From contig NZ_LKBT01000056.1 in NCBI RefSeq assembly GCF_002699985.1, positions 276,259 through 340,258 of the forward strand: a stretch of 64,000 nt of DNA, given 5' to 3'. Within the stretch, counting starts at the first letter, position 1, and every line of letters begins with the position of its first letter. Of this stretch, positions 7,729 to 16,320 are shown in pieces. This DNA is from Pseudomonas sp. ICMP 561 (lineage in GTDB: Bacteria; Pseudomonadota; Gammaproteobacteria; Pseudomonadales; Pseudomonadaceae). The notes beneath the pieces were generated by a model. The model was not told the DNA's origin, ran no database searches, and was given only the letters and a program-made list of their open reading frames with translations. The position numbers and the translations under genes are program-made.

Positions 7729-8580
7729 TTATGGCAGCTCAATCCTGCCAATCTCCCCAGGCACTGTCGGCCAGTCTCCAGCTGCCCAGCGGGTTCTTGC
7801 CTGTTCGATCAGTTCCTGATCACTGGCGACGAAATTCCAGTTCATGCGCCGTGGCCCATCCAGTGGTGCGCCGCCAATCAGCACCGCGTGACACTCACTC
7901 TCCGCACACAGATTCACTTCTTTGCCTGGCTCCAGCACCACCAATGTTCTGGCTTCCACTGCTTCGCCGTCCACTGACGCTTCACCGCTGAGCACATACA
8001 GCGCACGTTCTTCATGTTCATCAGGGATGAGCAAAGTCGTCGCGTTTTGCATGTGCAGCTCGGCATAGAGCGTCGGCGACAGCACCGGCACCGGGGAGGT
8101 CAGGCAAAAGCCGGTTCCGGCAATCATCCTTATCTGAATACCAGGGTTGTCAGTGACAGGCAGACTGCTGGCCGGGTGAAGGCTGTAATGACCTTCGCCC
8201 TGCTCATGTGGCTTGGGCGAAGCCAGCCACACCTGCAAACCGTGCATGCGCGAGCCGCTGGCCATGAGGTCGGCGGGGGGGGGCTCGATGTGTGCGATGG
8301 CTGCGCCGGAGGTCATCCAGCTGACGTCGCCTGGCGTCACTTGCTGATCGCTGCCGAGGCTGTCCTTGTGCAGGAGGCGGCCCTCGAACAGATACGTCAG
8401 CGTCGACAGGCCAATATGCGGATGCTGGCGAATATCAATGCCTTTGCCCGGCGCATACTCCGTTTCCAGCATGTGATCGAAAAATACAAACGGGCCGACA
8501 CTGCGGCATCTGGCTGAGGGCAGGGGGCGCAGTATCGGCTGGCCTTCCACGTCTTCGGCGCGGGGTTTGATGGTAAGCAT
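7729..8580 (-). CDS. Pirin family protein
   Basis: This 283-residue bicupin belongs to the pirin family (iron-binding; some members have quercetin dioxygenase activity or act as regulators). The N-terminal cupin shows the metal-ligand motifs HPHIG (H53, H55) and HIE (H97, E99), so the four-ligand set is complete. The C-terminal cupin is degenerate, as is usual. The stretch after E99, normally RTP-like, is PPP here, encoded by a run of nine C (nine G on the plus strand at 8275-8283). It is followed 17 bases downstream by the OsmC-like gene upstream in transcription order, so the two may form a short operon. Confidence 0.92.
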   Translation of the reverse strand: MLTIKPRAEDVEGQPILRPLPSARCRSVGPFVFFDHMLETEYAPGKGIDIRQHPHIGLSTLTYLFEGRLLHKDSLGSDQQVTPGDVSWMTSGAAIAHIEPPPADLMASGSRMHGLQVWLASPKPHEQGEGHYSLHPASSLPVTDNPGIQIRMIAGTGFCLTSPVPVLSPTLYAELHMQNATTLLIPDEHEERALYVLSGEASVDGEAVEARTLVVLEPGKEVNLCAESECHAVLIGGAPLDGPRRMNWNFVASDQELIEQARTRWAAGDWPTVPGEIGRIELP

Positions 8581-8597
8581 CAGGCGGTTCTCGGCAG

Positions 8598-8999
8598 TCA
8601 GGCCAGTTGGGTGTTGATAGTGATCTCGGCGGTGGTCATCAGCTTATGGACGGGGCAGCGATCCGCGATGCGGTGCAATACCGTGCGCTGCTGTTCGCTG
8701 AGAGCCCCTTCCAGGTAGAGTTCTACGTTCAGGCGGTACTTTCCCTGTCTTTCCTCACTGTCGTCGTGAGTGACCTTGACGGTGACGCCTGTCAACGGGA
8801 TGTCATGCTGCTTCGCGTACAGCTTTACGGTCAGTGTCTTGCACGAGGCCAGCGCTGCATCGAAGTAATCATGGGGGGAGGGCGCGGAGTTTTCGCCACC
8901 CAGCTCAACGGGCAGGTCAGTGAACACTTCGTGCTGCTGGTTGATGTCGATCTTGTGGCGAAACCCGTCAGGGCTAACAGTGCTGACGATGACAGACAT
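8598..8999 (-). CDS. OsmC/Ohr family peroxide-handling protein
   Basis: This 133-residue protein of the OsmC superfamily contains the two conserved redox cysteines, C53 (ALASCKTLT) and C115 (ADRCPVHKL), used for thiol-dependent reduction of organic hydroperoxides. The fold is completed by the PxxYFDAALASC helix. I chose the start MSVIVSTVSPDG at 8999 because the family begins there; an upstream in-frame ATG at 9074 would add 25 residues unlike the family. The substrate is not predictable from sequence. It probably shares a transcript with the pirin gene 17 bases downstream. Confidence 0.88.
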   Translation of the reverse strand: MSVIVSTVSPDGFRHKIDINQQHEVFTDLPVELGGENSAPSPHDYFDAALASCKTLTVKLYAKQHDIPLTGVTVKVTHDDSEERQGKYRLNVELYLEGALSEQQRTVLHRIADRCPVHKLMTTAEITINTQLA

Positions 9000-9074
9000 G
9001 GCGGCCTCGGCTGTAGGTAAAGGAAAATATCCTACCCGCATAGTGTTTGCTCGGCCTATAAAATCGGTGCTCAT

Positions 9075-9104
9075 AAAAAAGGCGCCTCGAAAGGCGCCTT
9101 TTTA
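9075..9104. terminator. Bidirectional-type terminator downstream of fabB
   Basis: AAAAAAGGCGCCT-CGA-AAGGCGCCTTTTT: a strong stem with A and T runs on both sides, 35 bases beyond the fabB stop on the minus strand. It ends the fabAB transcript; it lies upstream of the OsmC gene, whose promoter must be within or after it. Confidence 0.88.
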
Positions 9105-9138
9105 CACAGCTGAAGCTGTATCTACAGCAAGGGCGGAA

Positions 9139-10359
9139 TTACTTGCCCTGCCAGCGCTTCATGACCAGGGTAGCGTTGGTGCCACCGAAGCCGAAGCTGT
9201 TGCTCATGACCTGGTCGATCTTTGCATCTTCCTGAGTCTTGAGCAGGATCGGCATGTCAGCGACAACAGGGTCCAGTTCGTCGATGTTGGCCGAACCCGC
9301 GATGAAGTTGCCTTCCATCATCAACATGCAGTAGATCGCTTCGTGAACGCCTGCGGCGCCCAGGGAGTGACCCGACAAGCTCTTGGTGGAGCTGATGGCC
9401 GGAGCCTTGCCAGCGAACACTTCACGAACGCCTTCCATCTCTTTGGCGTCGCCGACCGGAGTCGAAGTGCCGTGAGTGTTCAGGTAGTCGATCGGGCCTT
9501 CAACGGTGGACAGGGCCATCTGCATGCAGCGGATTGCACCTTCGCCGCTCGGCGCGACCATGTCGTAGCCGTCGGAAGTAGCGCCGTAGCCCACGATTTC
9601 AGCGTAGATCTTGGCACCGCGAGCCAGAGCATGTTCCAGCTCTTCTACAACGACCATGCCGCCACCGCCAGCGATGACGAAGCCATCACGGTCTGCGTCG
9701 TAAGCGCGGGAAGCCTGTTCCGGGGTGTCATTGCGCTTGCTGGACAGTGCGCCCATGGCGTCGAACAGGAACGACTGGCTCCAGTGCTCCTCTTCACCAC
9801 CACCGGCAAACACGATGTCCTGCTTGCCCATCTGAATCTGTTCCATGGCGGTGCCAATGCAGTGAGCACTGGTGGCGCAGGCAGAGGCGATGGAGTAGTT
9901 CAGGCCCTTGATCTTGAATGGCGTAGCCAGACAAGCGGAAACCGTGCTGCTCATGGTCCGAGTAACGCGATACGGGCCAACGCGCTTGACGCCTTTTTCG
10001 CGCAGGATATCCAGCGCTTCCATCTGGTTCAGGGTCGATGCACCTCCGCTGCCAGCGATCAGGCCGGTACGCGGATTGGAGACTTGCTCCTCGGTGAGGC
10101 CCGAATCAGTGATGGCGTCTTTCATGGCCAGGTAGGCATAAGCTGCCGCGTGACCCACGAAGCGAAATATCTTGCGATCGATCAGCTCTTCAAGGTTGAG
10201 GTCAATGGAGCCGGAAACCTGGCTACGCAGACCCATTTCGGCATATTCCGGATTGAAACGGATGCCAGGGCGGCTTGCACGCAGGTTGGCGGAGACGGTC
10301 TCTTTGTCATTGCCCAGGCACGAAACGATGCCCAGACCAGTGATAACGACGCGGCGCAT
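9139..10359 (-). CDS. fabB: 3-oxoacyl-ACP synthase I
   Basis: This 406-residue condensing enzyme elongates fatty acids and is required for elongation of the cis-unsaturated branch. The catalytic triad is visible: C161 (ASACATSAHC), H296 (NTHGTSTPVGD) and H331 (LSGHSLGAAG). The length matches FabB. It follows fabA by 11 bases, in the fabA-fabB operon used by gamma-proteobacteria to make unsaturated fatty acids without oxygen. A start at 10359 (MRRVVITGLG) is conserved in the family. Confidence 0.98.
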   Translation of the reverse strand: MRRVVITGLGIVSCLGNDKETVSANLRASRPGIRFNPEYAEMGLRSQVSGSIDLNLEELIDRKIFRFVGHAAAYAYLAMKDAITDSGLTEEQVSNPRTGLIAGSGGASTLNQMEALDILREKGVKRVGPYRVTRTMSSTVSACLATPFKIKGLNYSIASACATSAHCIGTAMEQIQMGKQDIVFAGGGEEEHWSQSFLFDAMGALSSKRNDTPEQASRAYDADRDGFVIAGGGGMVVVEELEHALARGAKIYAEIVGYGATSDGYDMVAPSGEGAIRCMQMALSTVEGPIDYLNTHGTSTPVGDAKEMEGVREVFAGKAPAISSTKSLSGHSLGAAGVHEAIYCMLMMEGNFIAGSANIDELDPVVADMPILLKTQEDAKIDQVMSNSFGFGGTNATLVMKRWQGK

Positions 10360-10370
10360 GCGGATAACCC

Positions 10371-10886
10371 TTAGAAGTTGTCAGTGGAGGTGAATACGCC
10401 GACGCGAAGGCCTTCGGCGGTGTAGATTTCGCGCCCGTCGACAGTGACCGAACCATCAGCGATGGCCAGGTTCAGCTTGCCCTTGAGGACGCGTTTGATC
10501 TGGATGTTATAGGTGACTTTTTTGGCGGTCGGCAAGACCTGGCCGAAGAACTTTACTTCTCCCGAACCCAGTGCGCGACCGCGGCCTGGCAGACCCTGCC
10601 AGCCGAGGAAAAAGCCAACCAGCTGCCACATGGCATCAAGGCCAAGGCAGCCCGGCATTACCGGGTCACCTTCGAAGTGACAGGCGAAGAACCACAGGTC
10701 CGGATTGATATCCAGCTCAGCGACCAATTCACCTTTGCCGTACTTGCCACCCTCTTCGCTGATATGAGTGATCCGATCGACCATCAGCATGTTAGGGGCG
10801 GGCAGTTGCGCGTTACCTGGGCCGAATAGCTCACCGCGACTGCAGCGCAGCAAGTCTTCCCGGGTAAAGGCGTTTTGTTTGGTCAT
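10371..10886 (-). CDS. fabA: 3-hydroxydecanoyl-ACP dehydratase/isomerase
   Basis: This 171-residue hot-dog-fold enzyme dehydrates 3-hydroxydecanoyl-ACP and isomerises trans-2- to cis-3-decenoyl-ACP, which is the branch point of unsaturated fatty acid synthesis. The catalytic residues are H70 (FFACHFEGDP) and D84 (GCLGLDAMW), at the same numbers as in E. coli FabA. It is the first gene of the fabAB operon; the ribosome site GAGGAGC lies 7 bases upstream. A palindrome at 11034-11049 may be its operator. Confidence 0.98.
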   Translation of the reverse strand: MTKQNAFTREDLLRCSRGELFGPGNAQLPAPNMLMVDRITHISEEGGKYGKGELVAELDINPDLWFFACHFEGDPVMPGCLGLDAMWQLVGFFLGWQGLPGRGRALGSGEVKFFGQVLPTAKKVTYNIQIKRVLKGKLNLAIADGSVTVDGREIYTAEGLRVGVFTSTDNF

Positions 10887-11033
10887 GCGAGCTCCTCAAT
10901 AATCTCGTGCGGCAGGGCGGGGTATCGTGTGACCCGGAAGCCAGTCCTGGCCGGCTGACTCGCCAGGGGTCTGCCGGCAGCCTACTCATAGACTATTGCG
11001 TTGTAGTGAAAGTCACAGCACAAGGGAAATGAA

Positions 11034-11049
11034 AGTACACTTGTGCACT
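11034..11049. promoter_or_regulatory. Candidate FabR/DesT-type operator upstream of fabA
   Basis: AGTACACTTGTGCACT is an imperfect 16-bp palindrome (six of eight positions paired) about 150 bases upstream of the fabA start. TetR-family regulators of unsaturated fatty acid synthesis (FabR, DesT) bind similar AGT/C-NNCAC-type palindromes before fabA-fabB. No fabR or desT gene is in this window, so the assignment is inference from position and symmetry. Confidence 0.4.
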
Positions 11050-11106
11050 GAAATTTGCCATCCAGCCGACCACGAAGGTCGATTTAGCGGACAAGACTGC
11101 CGCAAT

Positions 11107-13035
11107 TTAACAATTATCGCCAGTCACAGTTGCCCGAAAGGGAATCCATTTATGCAAAACCTGCTGTAAATCAGTGCGTTTGAAGGGTTTCGCCAGGTAG
11201 TCGCTCATCCCCGCCTGTAAACAGGCGTCGCGGTCACCCTGCAACGCATTGGCGGTGAGAGCGATGATCGGTACCTGACTCAGACCGGGTAATTGTCGAA
11301 TGTGGCGCGTGGCTTCGTAGCCGTCCATGACCGGCAGTCGGCAATCCATGAAAATCGCTGCATATTGTCCGCTGCCAGCCATGCTGACTGCCTGTGCGCC
11401 GTCTCTGGCGACGGCCACCTGATAACCGAGGTTGTGCAGCATGGCGCGAATCACCGCGCAGTTGACCTCGTTGTCTTCGACCAGCAACACGTTACGTTGC
11501 TCACCATCGGTGTCCACTGCGGATTCAGTGCTGTCTGGCGCGTCGACGGTTTCGCGCACGAGGGCCATCGGGATTTCCAGGCTGAACAGCGAACCTGACC
11601 CCTCTGTGCTTTGCGCGCGCAGCGTTCCGCCCATACGTTCGGCCAATGTGCGAGCGATGGGCAGGCCCAGTCCCGTGCCTCCGTAACGTCTGGAGATCGA
11701 GCTGTCAGCTTGCTGAAAAGCGTCGAACATCGATTCCAGACGGTCGTGATGAATACCGATCCCGCTGTCACGCACATGGCATGCGAACAAAATGCGCCCC
11801 TCATCCAGCGTTTCGTATTCAGCCTCAATATCAACGCTGCCTCGCTCGGTAAATTTAAGCGCGTTGCCAATCAGATTGACCAGAATCTGCCGGATACGGG
11901 TTGGGTCGCCTTGCACCCGCAACTGATCAAGCCCGGGCTGGATATGCAATTGCAGTAACAGATTGCGTTGCTGCGCATCGTGGCTGAAGGCCTGACTCGA
12001 GGTGCTGACCAGATCCGCGATATTGAAAGCGATGTTTTCCATTTCCAGCGATTGCCGCTCGAAACGGGAAAAGTCCAGGATGTCATTGATCACTCGTAAC
12101 AGATGTTCAGTTGATTCGGTGGCGAGCGCCGCGTATTCGGTCTGCTCTTCAGTCATCTGCGTTGTTTCCATCAACTGCAACATGCCCAGTACACCGTTCA
12201 TGGGCGTGCGCAGTTCATGGCTCATCATCGCCAGAAAGTCCGACTTTGCACCGTTGGCGCGTTCGGCTTCTTCACGGGCCTGAATCAATTGATCAATGAA
12301 GCGCTGCTGTTCACGGCTGGCTTTGTCCAGGTTCGCTGCAAGGTTGTTGATGTGGCGCGCCAGATCACCGAGTTCCGCGTCGTCAGGTACGGGCAGCGGT
12401 GTCCGGTAATCGCCTTGCTGGATCGCTTTTACCGCTTCGCCCATTGCACTGATGGGTTGCGACAGGCTTGAGGCCAGGCGTCTTGCGAGAATGAACGTGA
12501 ACAGCAATGCGAACAGCGCAAGAATGCCGGCCTTGAGCAGGATTTCCTGCTGACGCTCGCTGAAAGCTTCGTTGGACATACCGACCAGCACCCGGCCCAG
12601 ATAATCCTGAGCGGCGCTGACGTTGTCATCATGGTTGCCGAGGAAATCCTTGCCCAGCTTGATCTGTTGCGAGCGAATCGGCGCCTGAAATATCTCTACC
12701 TGCTTGGGGTGCGTTCCAGGGCCACCGGGTTGCTCGACATAAACCAATACCTTGTTGAGGCTGTCCTGAACTTCGATAAAGCGCACGTGAGGCGTCGATA
12801 GCGTCGCGCGCATCAGGCTTTTGAGGACTTCATCGTTACCGACAATCACGCCATATTCCGATGCGGGCGCTAGCTGGTTGGCGATTAGCTGACCTGTGTG
12901 ATTGAGCTCCTGACGAAGATCCTGAATGCGCACAAAGGTAAAGAAGCAGATCAGCAACAGCGTCAGCAGCAGAGCGGGGCCGAGGCTGATCATCTGTGTG
13001 CGGGTGTTGATGTCCCAGTGACGACGAACCTTCAT
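11107..13035 (-). CDS. Hybrid sensor histidine kinase, PA1611-like
   Basis: This 642-residue inner-membrane sensor kinase has TM1 (about 16-36), a periplasmic region (about 37-163), TM2 (about 164-184), HAMP (about 185-240), HisKA with phospho-acceptor H273 (MSHELRTPMNG), an HATPase domain with N-box (GNALKFTERG, about 390) and G-boxes, and a receiver domain (about 515-635) with phospho-acceptor D564 (FMDCRLP). No Hpt domain is present, so phosphate must pass to a separate Hpt protein. The place next to fabA matches PA1611 of P. aeruginosa, which is reported to act in the RetS/GacS/HptB network; orthology is inferred. The ATGA overlap with the upstream binding-protein gene couples the two. 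Confidence 0.92.
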   Translation of the reverse strand: MKVRRHWDINTRTQMISLGPALLLTLLLICFFTFVRIQDLRQELNHTGQLIANQLAPASEYGVIVGNDEVLKSLMRATLSTPHVRFIEVQDSLNKVLVYVEQPGGPGTHPKQVEIFQAPIRSQQIKLGKDFLGNHDDNVSAAQDYLGRVLVGMSNEAFSERQQEILLKAGILALFALLFTFILARRLASSLSQPISAMGEAVKAIQQGDYRTPLPVPDDAELGDLARHINNLAANLDKASREQQRFIDQLIQAREEAERANGAKSDFLAMMSHELRTPMNGVLGMLQLMETTQMTEEQTEYAALATESTEHLLRVINDILDFSRFERQSLEMENIAFNIADLVSTSSQAFSHDAQQRNLLLQLHIQPGLDQLRVQGDPTRIRQILVNLIGNALKFTERGSVDIEAEYETLDEGRILFACHVRDSGIGIHHDRLESMFDAFQQADSSISRRYGGTGLGLPIARTLAERMGGTLRAQSTEGSGSLFSLEIPMALVRETVDAPDSTESAVDTDGEQRNVLLVEDNEVNCAVIRAMLHNLGYQVAVARDGAQAVSMAGSGQYAAIFMDCRLPVMDGYEATRHIRQLPGLSQVPIIALTANALQGDRDACLQAGMSDYLAKPFKRTDLQQVLHKWIPFRATVTGDNC

Positions 13036-13952
13036 GGGCGCTGCTCCGCCTGACTCAGGCTGATGGTCACTGCGGCATCGTCGATGGCGATAATGCCCAG
13101 GGACTGGGCCACGCGTGGATTACTCATGACTTTGAAGTGTCGCGGATACAGTGCGCGCGGCCATTGCTCGGGCGTTTTGTCGAGCAGCGCGTCAAGGGTG
13201 TCCAGCCAATCGATTTCATCGCTGTAAGTACTCGCCAGGCTGCCCGCTTTGACAAATGATGCATTGGGGCCAAGCAGTGCCTGTTGATGAGCATAGCTGC
13301 TGAGCAACAGGTTCTTGGCGGTTTTGGCGTTGTATAGGTCCGGGTCATCAAGTCCGAGCAATACGTCGCTGCGGATCAGCAGGTTCTGCAATGACTGGTT
13401 TTCTGCACTGGGTGTCCACGGCTGGGATATCACCCGCAATCCCATGGCCAGTGCCGCATGGCGCAACTCTTTGAGCAGGAACTGGCTTCGGTTATTGAAC
13501 AGCACGCCGATTTGTCTGGCTTCGGGCAGCAGGTGCCGGATCAGCAGCAGTTGGCGTGTCACCGGCGGATCGCTCCACAGCAGGCTCAACGTAGGAGGGC
13601 GCTTTTCACCCAGTCGTTCATGGGCCTGGATTCGACTGACGCGCAGTACCAGCGTCCTCGGGCCTTCGCTGTCGCTCAGTCGCCAGTCCAGGCTTGGGGT
13701 GTCCAGCAGTACAAGTCGGGTGTGTTCGCTGACTTTGCCGGGGGACGGCATTTTGTCGGTTTCCACAAAACGTATCTGGTCGTTCGGGCGACGCTGGCTC
13801 AGCTCGGTCACAAAGTTCTGGATGCCCGGGCTGGTTCTGGCAGCGGTCAGCAAAATATCGGCAGCGGACGCCGTGGCGCAGTTCACCCACATGAGTGCCG
13901 CGATTGCAGTGCAGCGCAGAAGTCTGTTCGAGAAAGCCACAGGCGTGTCCAT
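13032..13952 (-). CDS. Periplasmic substrate-binding-like protein paired with the sensor kinase
   Basis: This protein of about 306 residues has a signal peptide (MDTPVAFSNR... ending CATASA|ADI). The body resembles the ABC-type substrate-binding fold of the XylF/TrpX-like DUF family (LLLTAARTSPGIQNF, IGVLFNNRSQF, VLLGLDDPDLYNAKTAKNLL). No permease or ATPase is nearby. Its stop overlaps the sensor kinase start by four bases (ATGA), which suggests that it presents a ligand to, or modulates, the kinase periplasmic domain. The start is uncertain: ATGs at 13952, 13982 and 13991 are in frame. Frames further upstream run into the repeat element and are not coding. Confidence 0.8.
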   Translation of the reverse strand: MDTPVAFSNRLLRCTAIAALMWVNCATASAADILLTAARTSPGIQNFVTELSQRRPNDQIRFVETDKMPSPGKVSEHTRLVLLDTPSLDWRLSDSEGPRTLVLRVSRIQAHERLGEKRPPTLSLLWSDPPVTRQLLLIRHLLPEARQIGVLFNNRSQFLLKELRHAALAMGLRVISQPWTPSAENQSLQNLLIRSDVLLGLDDPDLYNAKTAKNLLLSSYAHQQALLGPNASFVKAGSLASTYSDEIDWLDTLDALLDKTPEQWPRALYPRHFKVMSNPRVAQSLGIIAIDDAAVTISLSQAEQRP

Positions 13953-14054
13953 ACGTGTTCGTCCGGTTACCGCTCTATTCATGCCCGGCATGTTAACCGA
14001 GACACGGCTTATTGCCACGCGGGGTGTGGTTGGGTGGTTTTTGGTGTAGTAGTT

Positions 14055-14817
14055 TTTGTGTGTATATCCGTTATTGCGGTAACGGCTGATATTGGTTGCG
14101 CTTTTACAGCGCGTCACTTTCGAAGAGCGCGAAAGTAACCAAAGCGCTCTTGCCCCACCACTGGGTGCCTCGCTGTCGCTCGGCATACCCGTAATCCGAC
14201 ATTGCTGCGTGGGGCCGCCGCCACCGGCCATCCATGGCCTGAGGCGGCTAAACCGGCATCCCTGCCGGTTTGCCCCACGCAGCAATATCGAATTCCGGCC
14301 GGCGTGGTTTAACGGGGCGCTTAAGATCAAAATCAAAATCAGAACAGATCAAAAGCAGAGCGAAAATAGCGGGATCGTCTCGGACCGGTAGGAGCGAACT
14401 TGTTCGCGAGACGTCACCACAACCAACGCATTCGACATCTGACACACCGCATCGCAGCCTTCGGCAGCTCCTACAGGTGCCCGGCAAACCCACACAATCA
14501 GGTCGGCTGTCAGGCCGCCGCGCTTTTGATTTTGATCTTGGGCGCCCCGTTAAACCACGCTGGCCGAACGCAGATTCTGAACCGTGGGACGCCCTTGAGT
14601 TGAAGAGGGGCAGGACGCCGGGTTAGCCGCATTGGGCCATGGATGGCCCGTTGCGGCGGCCCACGGTTCAGGATCTGCGGGCGGGGACACCGAGCGACAG
14701 CGAGGTGCCGAGTGGTGGGGCAAGAGCGTTTTGCTTACTTTTGCGCTTCACAAAAGTGAGGCGCCGTAAGGGCGCAACCAATATCAGCCATGCCCGCGGT
14801 AACGGATATGTACACAA
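14055..14817. repeat. Large compound palindromic repeat element, copy B
   Basis: This second copy of the element at 1665-2396 is in the opposite orientation and fills the gap before gpsA. The left arm has the stem 14197-14214 / 14273-14290 (CGACATTGCTGCGTGGGG type). The right arm has the stem 14570-14588 / 14660-14678 (GCAGATTCTGAACCGTGGG type). The order of the two stem types is therefore reversed relative to copy A. The centre again holds the REP core CGAACTTGTTCGCG (14396-14409) and a GCAGCCTTCGGCAGCTCC block. The right arm has about 20 extra bases inside its hairpin compared with copy A. There are no credible genes. Confidence 0.85.
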
Positions 14818-14926
14818 GAGCCACTACCAAGAACCACCTGGCAATGAACGTTGTCACTGGCCGCCATCGCCATGCTCCGTATAATGCCGCCATCGCCAGA
14901 TGAGATGGCTCTAAATGGATGTCTTT

Positions 14927-15952
14927 ATGACCACACAGCAACCTGTTGCGGTTCTAGGTGGCGGCAGCTTCGGTACCGCAGTGGCCAACTTGCTGGCGGA
15001 GAATGGCCGTCCCGTCCGCCAATGGATGCGCGACCCCGAGCAGGCCGAGGCCATTCGTGTCAATCGCGAGAACCCTCGCTACCTCAAAGGCATTAAAATC
15101 CTGCCTCTGGTTGAACCAGTCACAGACCTGACGGCGACGCTGGATGAATGCGAACTGGTTTTCGTCGCCCTGCCGTCGAGCGCGCTGCGTAGCGTACTTG
15201 CGCCGCATGTAGAGCGCCTGACGGGCAAAATGCTGGTCAGCCTGACCAAAGGCATCGAAGCGCAGAGCTTCAAACTGATGAGCCAGATCATCGAAGACAT
15301 TGCGCCTCAAGCCCGCATTGGCGTGCTGTCCGGTCCCAATCTTGCGCGAGAAATTGCCGAGCATGCACTGACTGCAACAGTCGTCGCCAGCGAAGACGAA
15401 GACCTCTGTATGCAGGTTCAGGAAGTGCTGCACGGCAGGACGTTCAGGGTTTACGCCAGCAACGACCGCTTTGGTGTAGAACTGGGCGGGGCGCTGAAAA
15501 ACGTCTACGCGATCATTGCCGGTATGGCCGTAGCGCTGGACATGGGCGAAAACACCAAGAGCATGCTGATCACCCGCGCGCTCGCGGAAATGACCCGTTT
15601 TGCGGTCAGCCAGGGTGCCAACCCCATGACCTTTCTTGGACTGGCGGGCGTCGGTGACCTGATCGTGACCTGCTCTTCGCCGAAGAGTCGCAATTATCAG
15701 GTGGGTTTTGCGCTGGGGCAGGGCCTGAGTCTTGAAGAGGCGGTCAATCGGCTCGGTGAAGTCGCCGAAGGGGTCAATACCCTCAAAGTACTTAAGGTCA
15801 AGGCTGATGAGCTGCAGGTATATATGCCACTGGTCGCGGGCCTGCATGCAATTCTTTTCGAGGGTCGTACGCTGAGTCAGGTCATAGAGCAGTTGATGCG
15901 TGCCGAGCCGAAAACGGATGTGGACTTCATCTCCATCACCGGTTTCAACTGA
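14927..15952 (+). CDS. gpsA: Glycerol-3-phosphate dehydrogenase, NAD(P)-dependent
   Basis: This 341-residue cytoplasmic enzyme reduces dihydroxyacetone phosphate to sn-glycerol 3-phosphate, the backbone precursor of phospholipids. It has the Rossmann motif VAVLGGGSFGTAVA at the N-terminus, the substrate-domain motif SGPNLAREIA, and the active-site lysine in VELGGALKNVYAI. I chose the ATG at 14927 (MTTQQPVAVLGGG) because the family starts there; the in-frame ATG at 14915 would add MDVF. It probably begins an operon with the DUF4389 gene and sixA, which follow closely. The same context is found in P. aeruginosa (PA1614). Confidence 0.97.
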   Translation: MTTQQPVAVLGGGSFGTAVANLLAENGRPVRQWMRDPEQAEAIRVNRENPRYLKGIKILPLVEPVTDLTATLDECELVFVALPSSALRSVLAPHVERLTGKMLVSLTKGIEAQSFKLMSQIIEDIAPQARIGVLSGPNLAREIAEHALTATVVASEDEDLCMQVQEVLHGRTFRVYASNDRFGVELGGALKNVYAIIAGMAVALDMGENTKSMLITRALAEMTRFAVSQGANPMTFLGLAGVGDLIVTCSSPKSRNYQVGFALGQGLSLEEAVNRLGEVAEGVNTLKVLKVKADELQVYMPLVAGLHAILFEGRTLSQVIEQLMRAEPKTDVDFISITGFN

Positions 15953-15975
15953 AACACTCATACAGGGAGAAGATC

Positions 15976-16320
15976 TTGAACGAGTCCAAAATCAAGCAAG
16001 ATGAGTCCATTTTGTTGCGCATCCTCTGGATGGTGCTGTTCGTGGTGATCTGGCAATTGGCTGAACTGCTGCTGGCAGGCGTGGTGCTGGTCCAGCTGGG
16101 TTATCGCCTGATCTACGGGGCACCGAGTGGCAGCCTGATGAATTTCGGTGACAGCCTGAGCCAGTTTCTTGCGCAGATCGGCCGTTTCGGCACGTTCCAC
16201 AGTGATCAGAAACCCTGGCCGTTTGCTGACTGGCCGACCCCTCGTGCGCCGGAAGGCGAAACGCCACACAGTGTTCCTCCTGCCGCGCACCCGGTGCGTG
16301 ATGAGGAGCCCAAGCTGTGA
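15976..16320 (+). CDS. DUF4389 family inner-membrane protein
   Basis: This 114-residue protein starts at a TTG preceded by AGGGAGA. A hydrophobic region (about residues 13-45: LLRILWMVLFVVIWQLAELL and the following VLVQLGYRLIYG) forms one or two membrane helices. The C-terminal third is proline-rich and soluble. It matches the small DUF4389 family, whose role is unknown. It lies 23 bases after gpsA, and its stop overlaps the start of sixA (GTGA), so it is part of the gpsA-sixA operon. Confidence 0.85.
   Translation: MNESKIKQDESILLRILWMVLFVVIWQLAELLLAGVVLVQLGYRLIYGAPSGSLMNFGDSLSQFLAQIGRFGTFHSDQKPWPFADWPTPRAPEGETPHSVPPAAHPVRDEEPKL

Noticed and set aside
8920..10374. A 484-codon frame opposite fabB
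   Set aside because: FabB is complete with its catalytic triad on the other strand; the antisense frame only mirrors its codon bias.
13953..14336. N-terminal extension of the binding-protein gene into the repeat element
   Set aside because: The extension reads through repeat sequence; a signal peptide begins at about 13952, and the family starts there.
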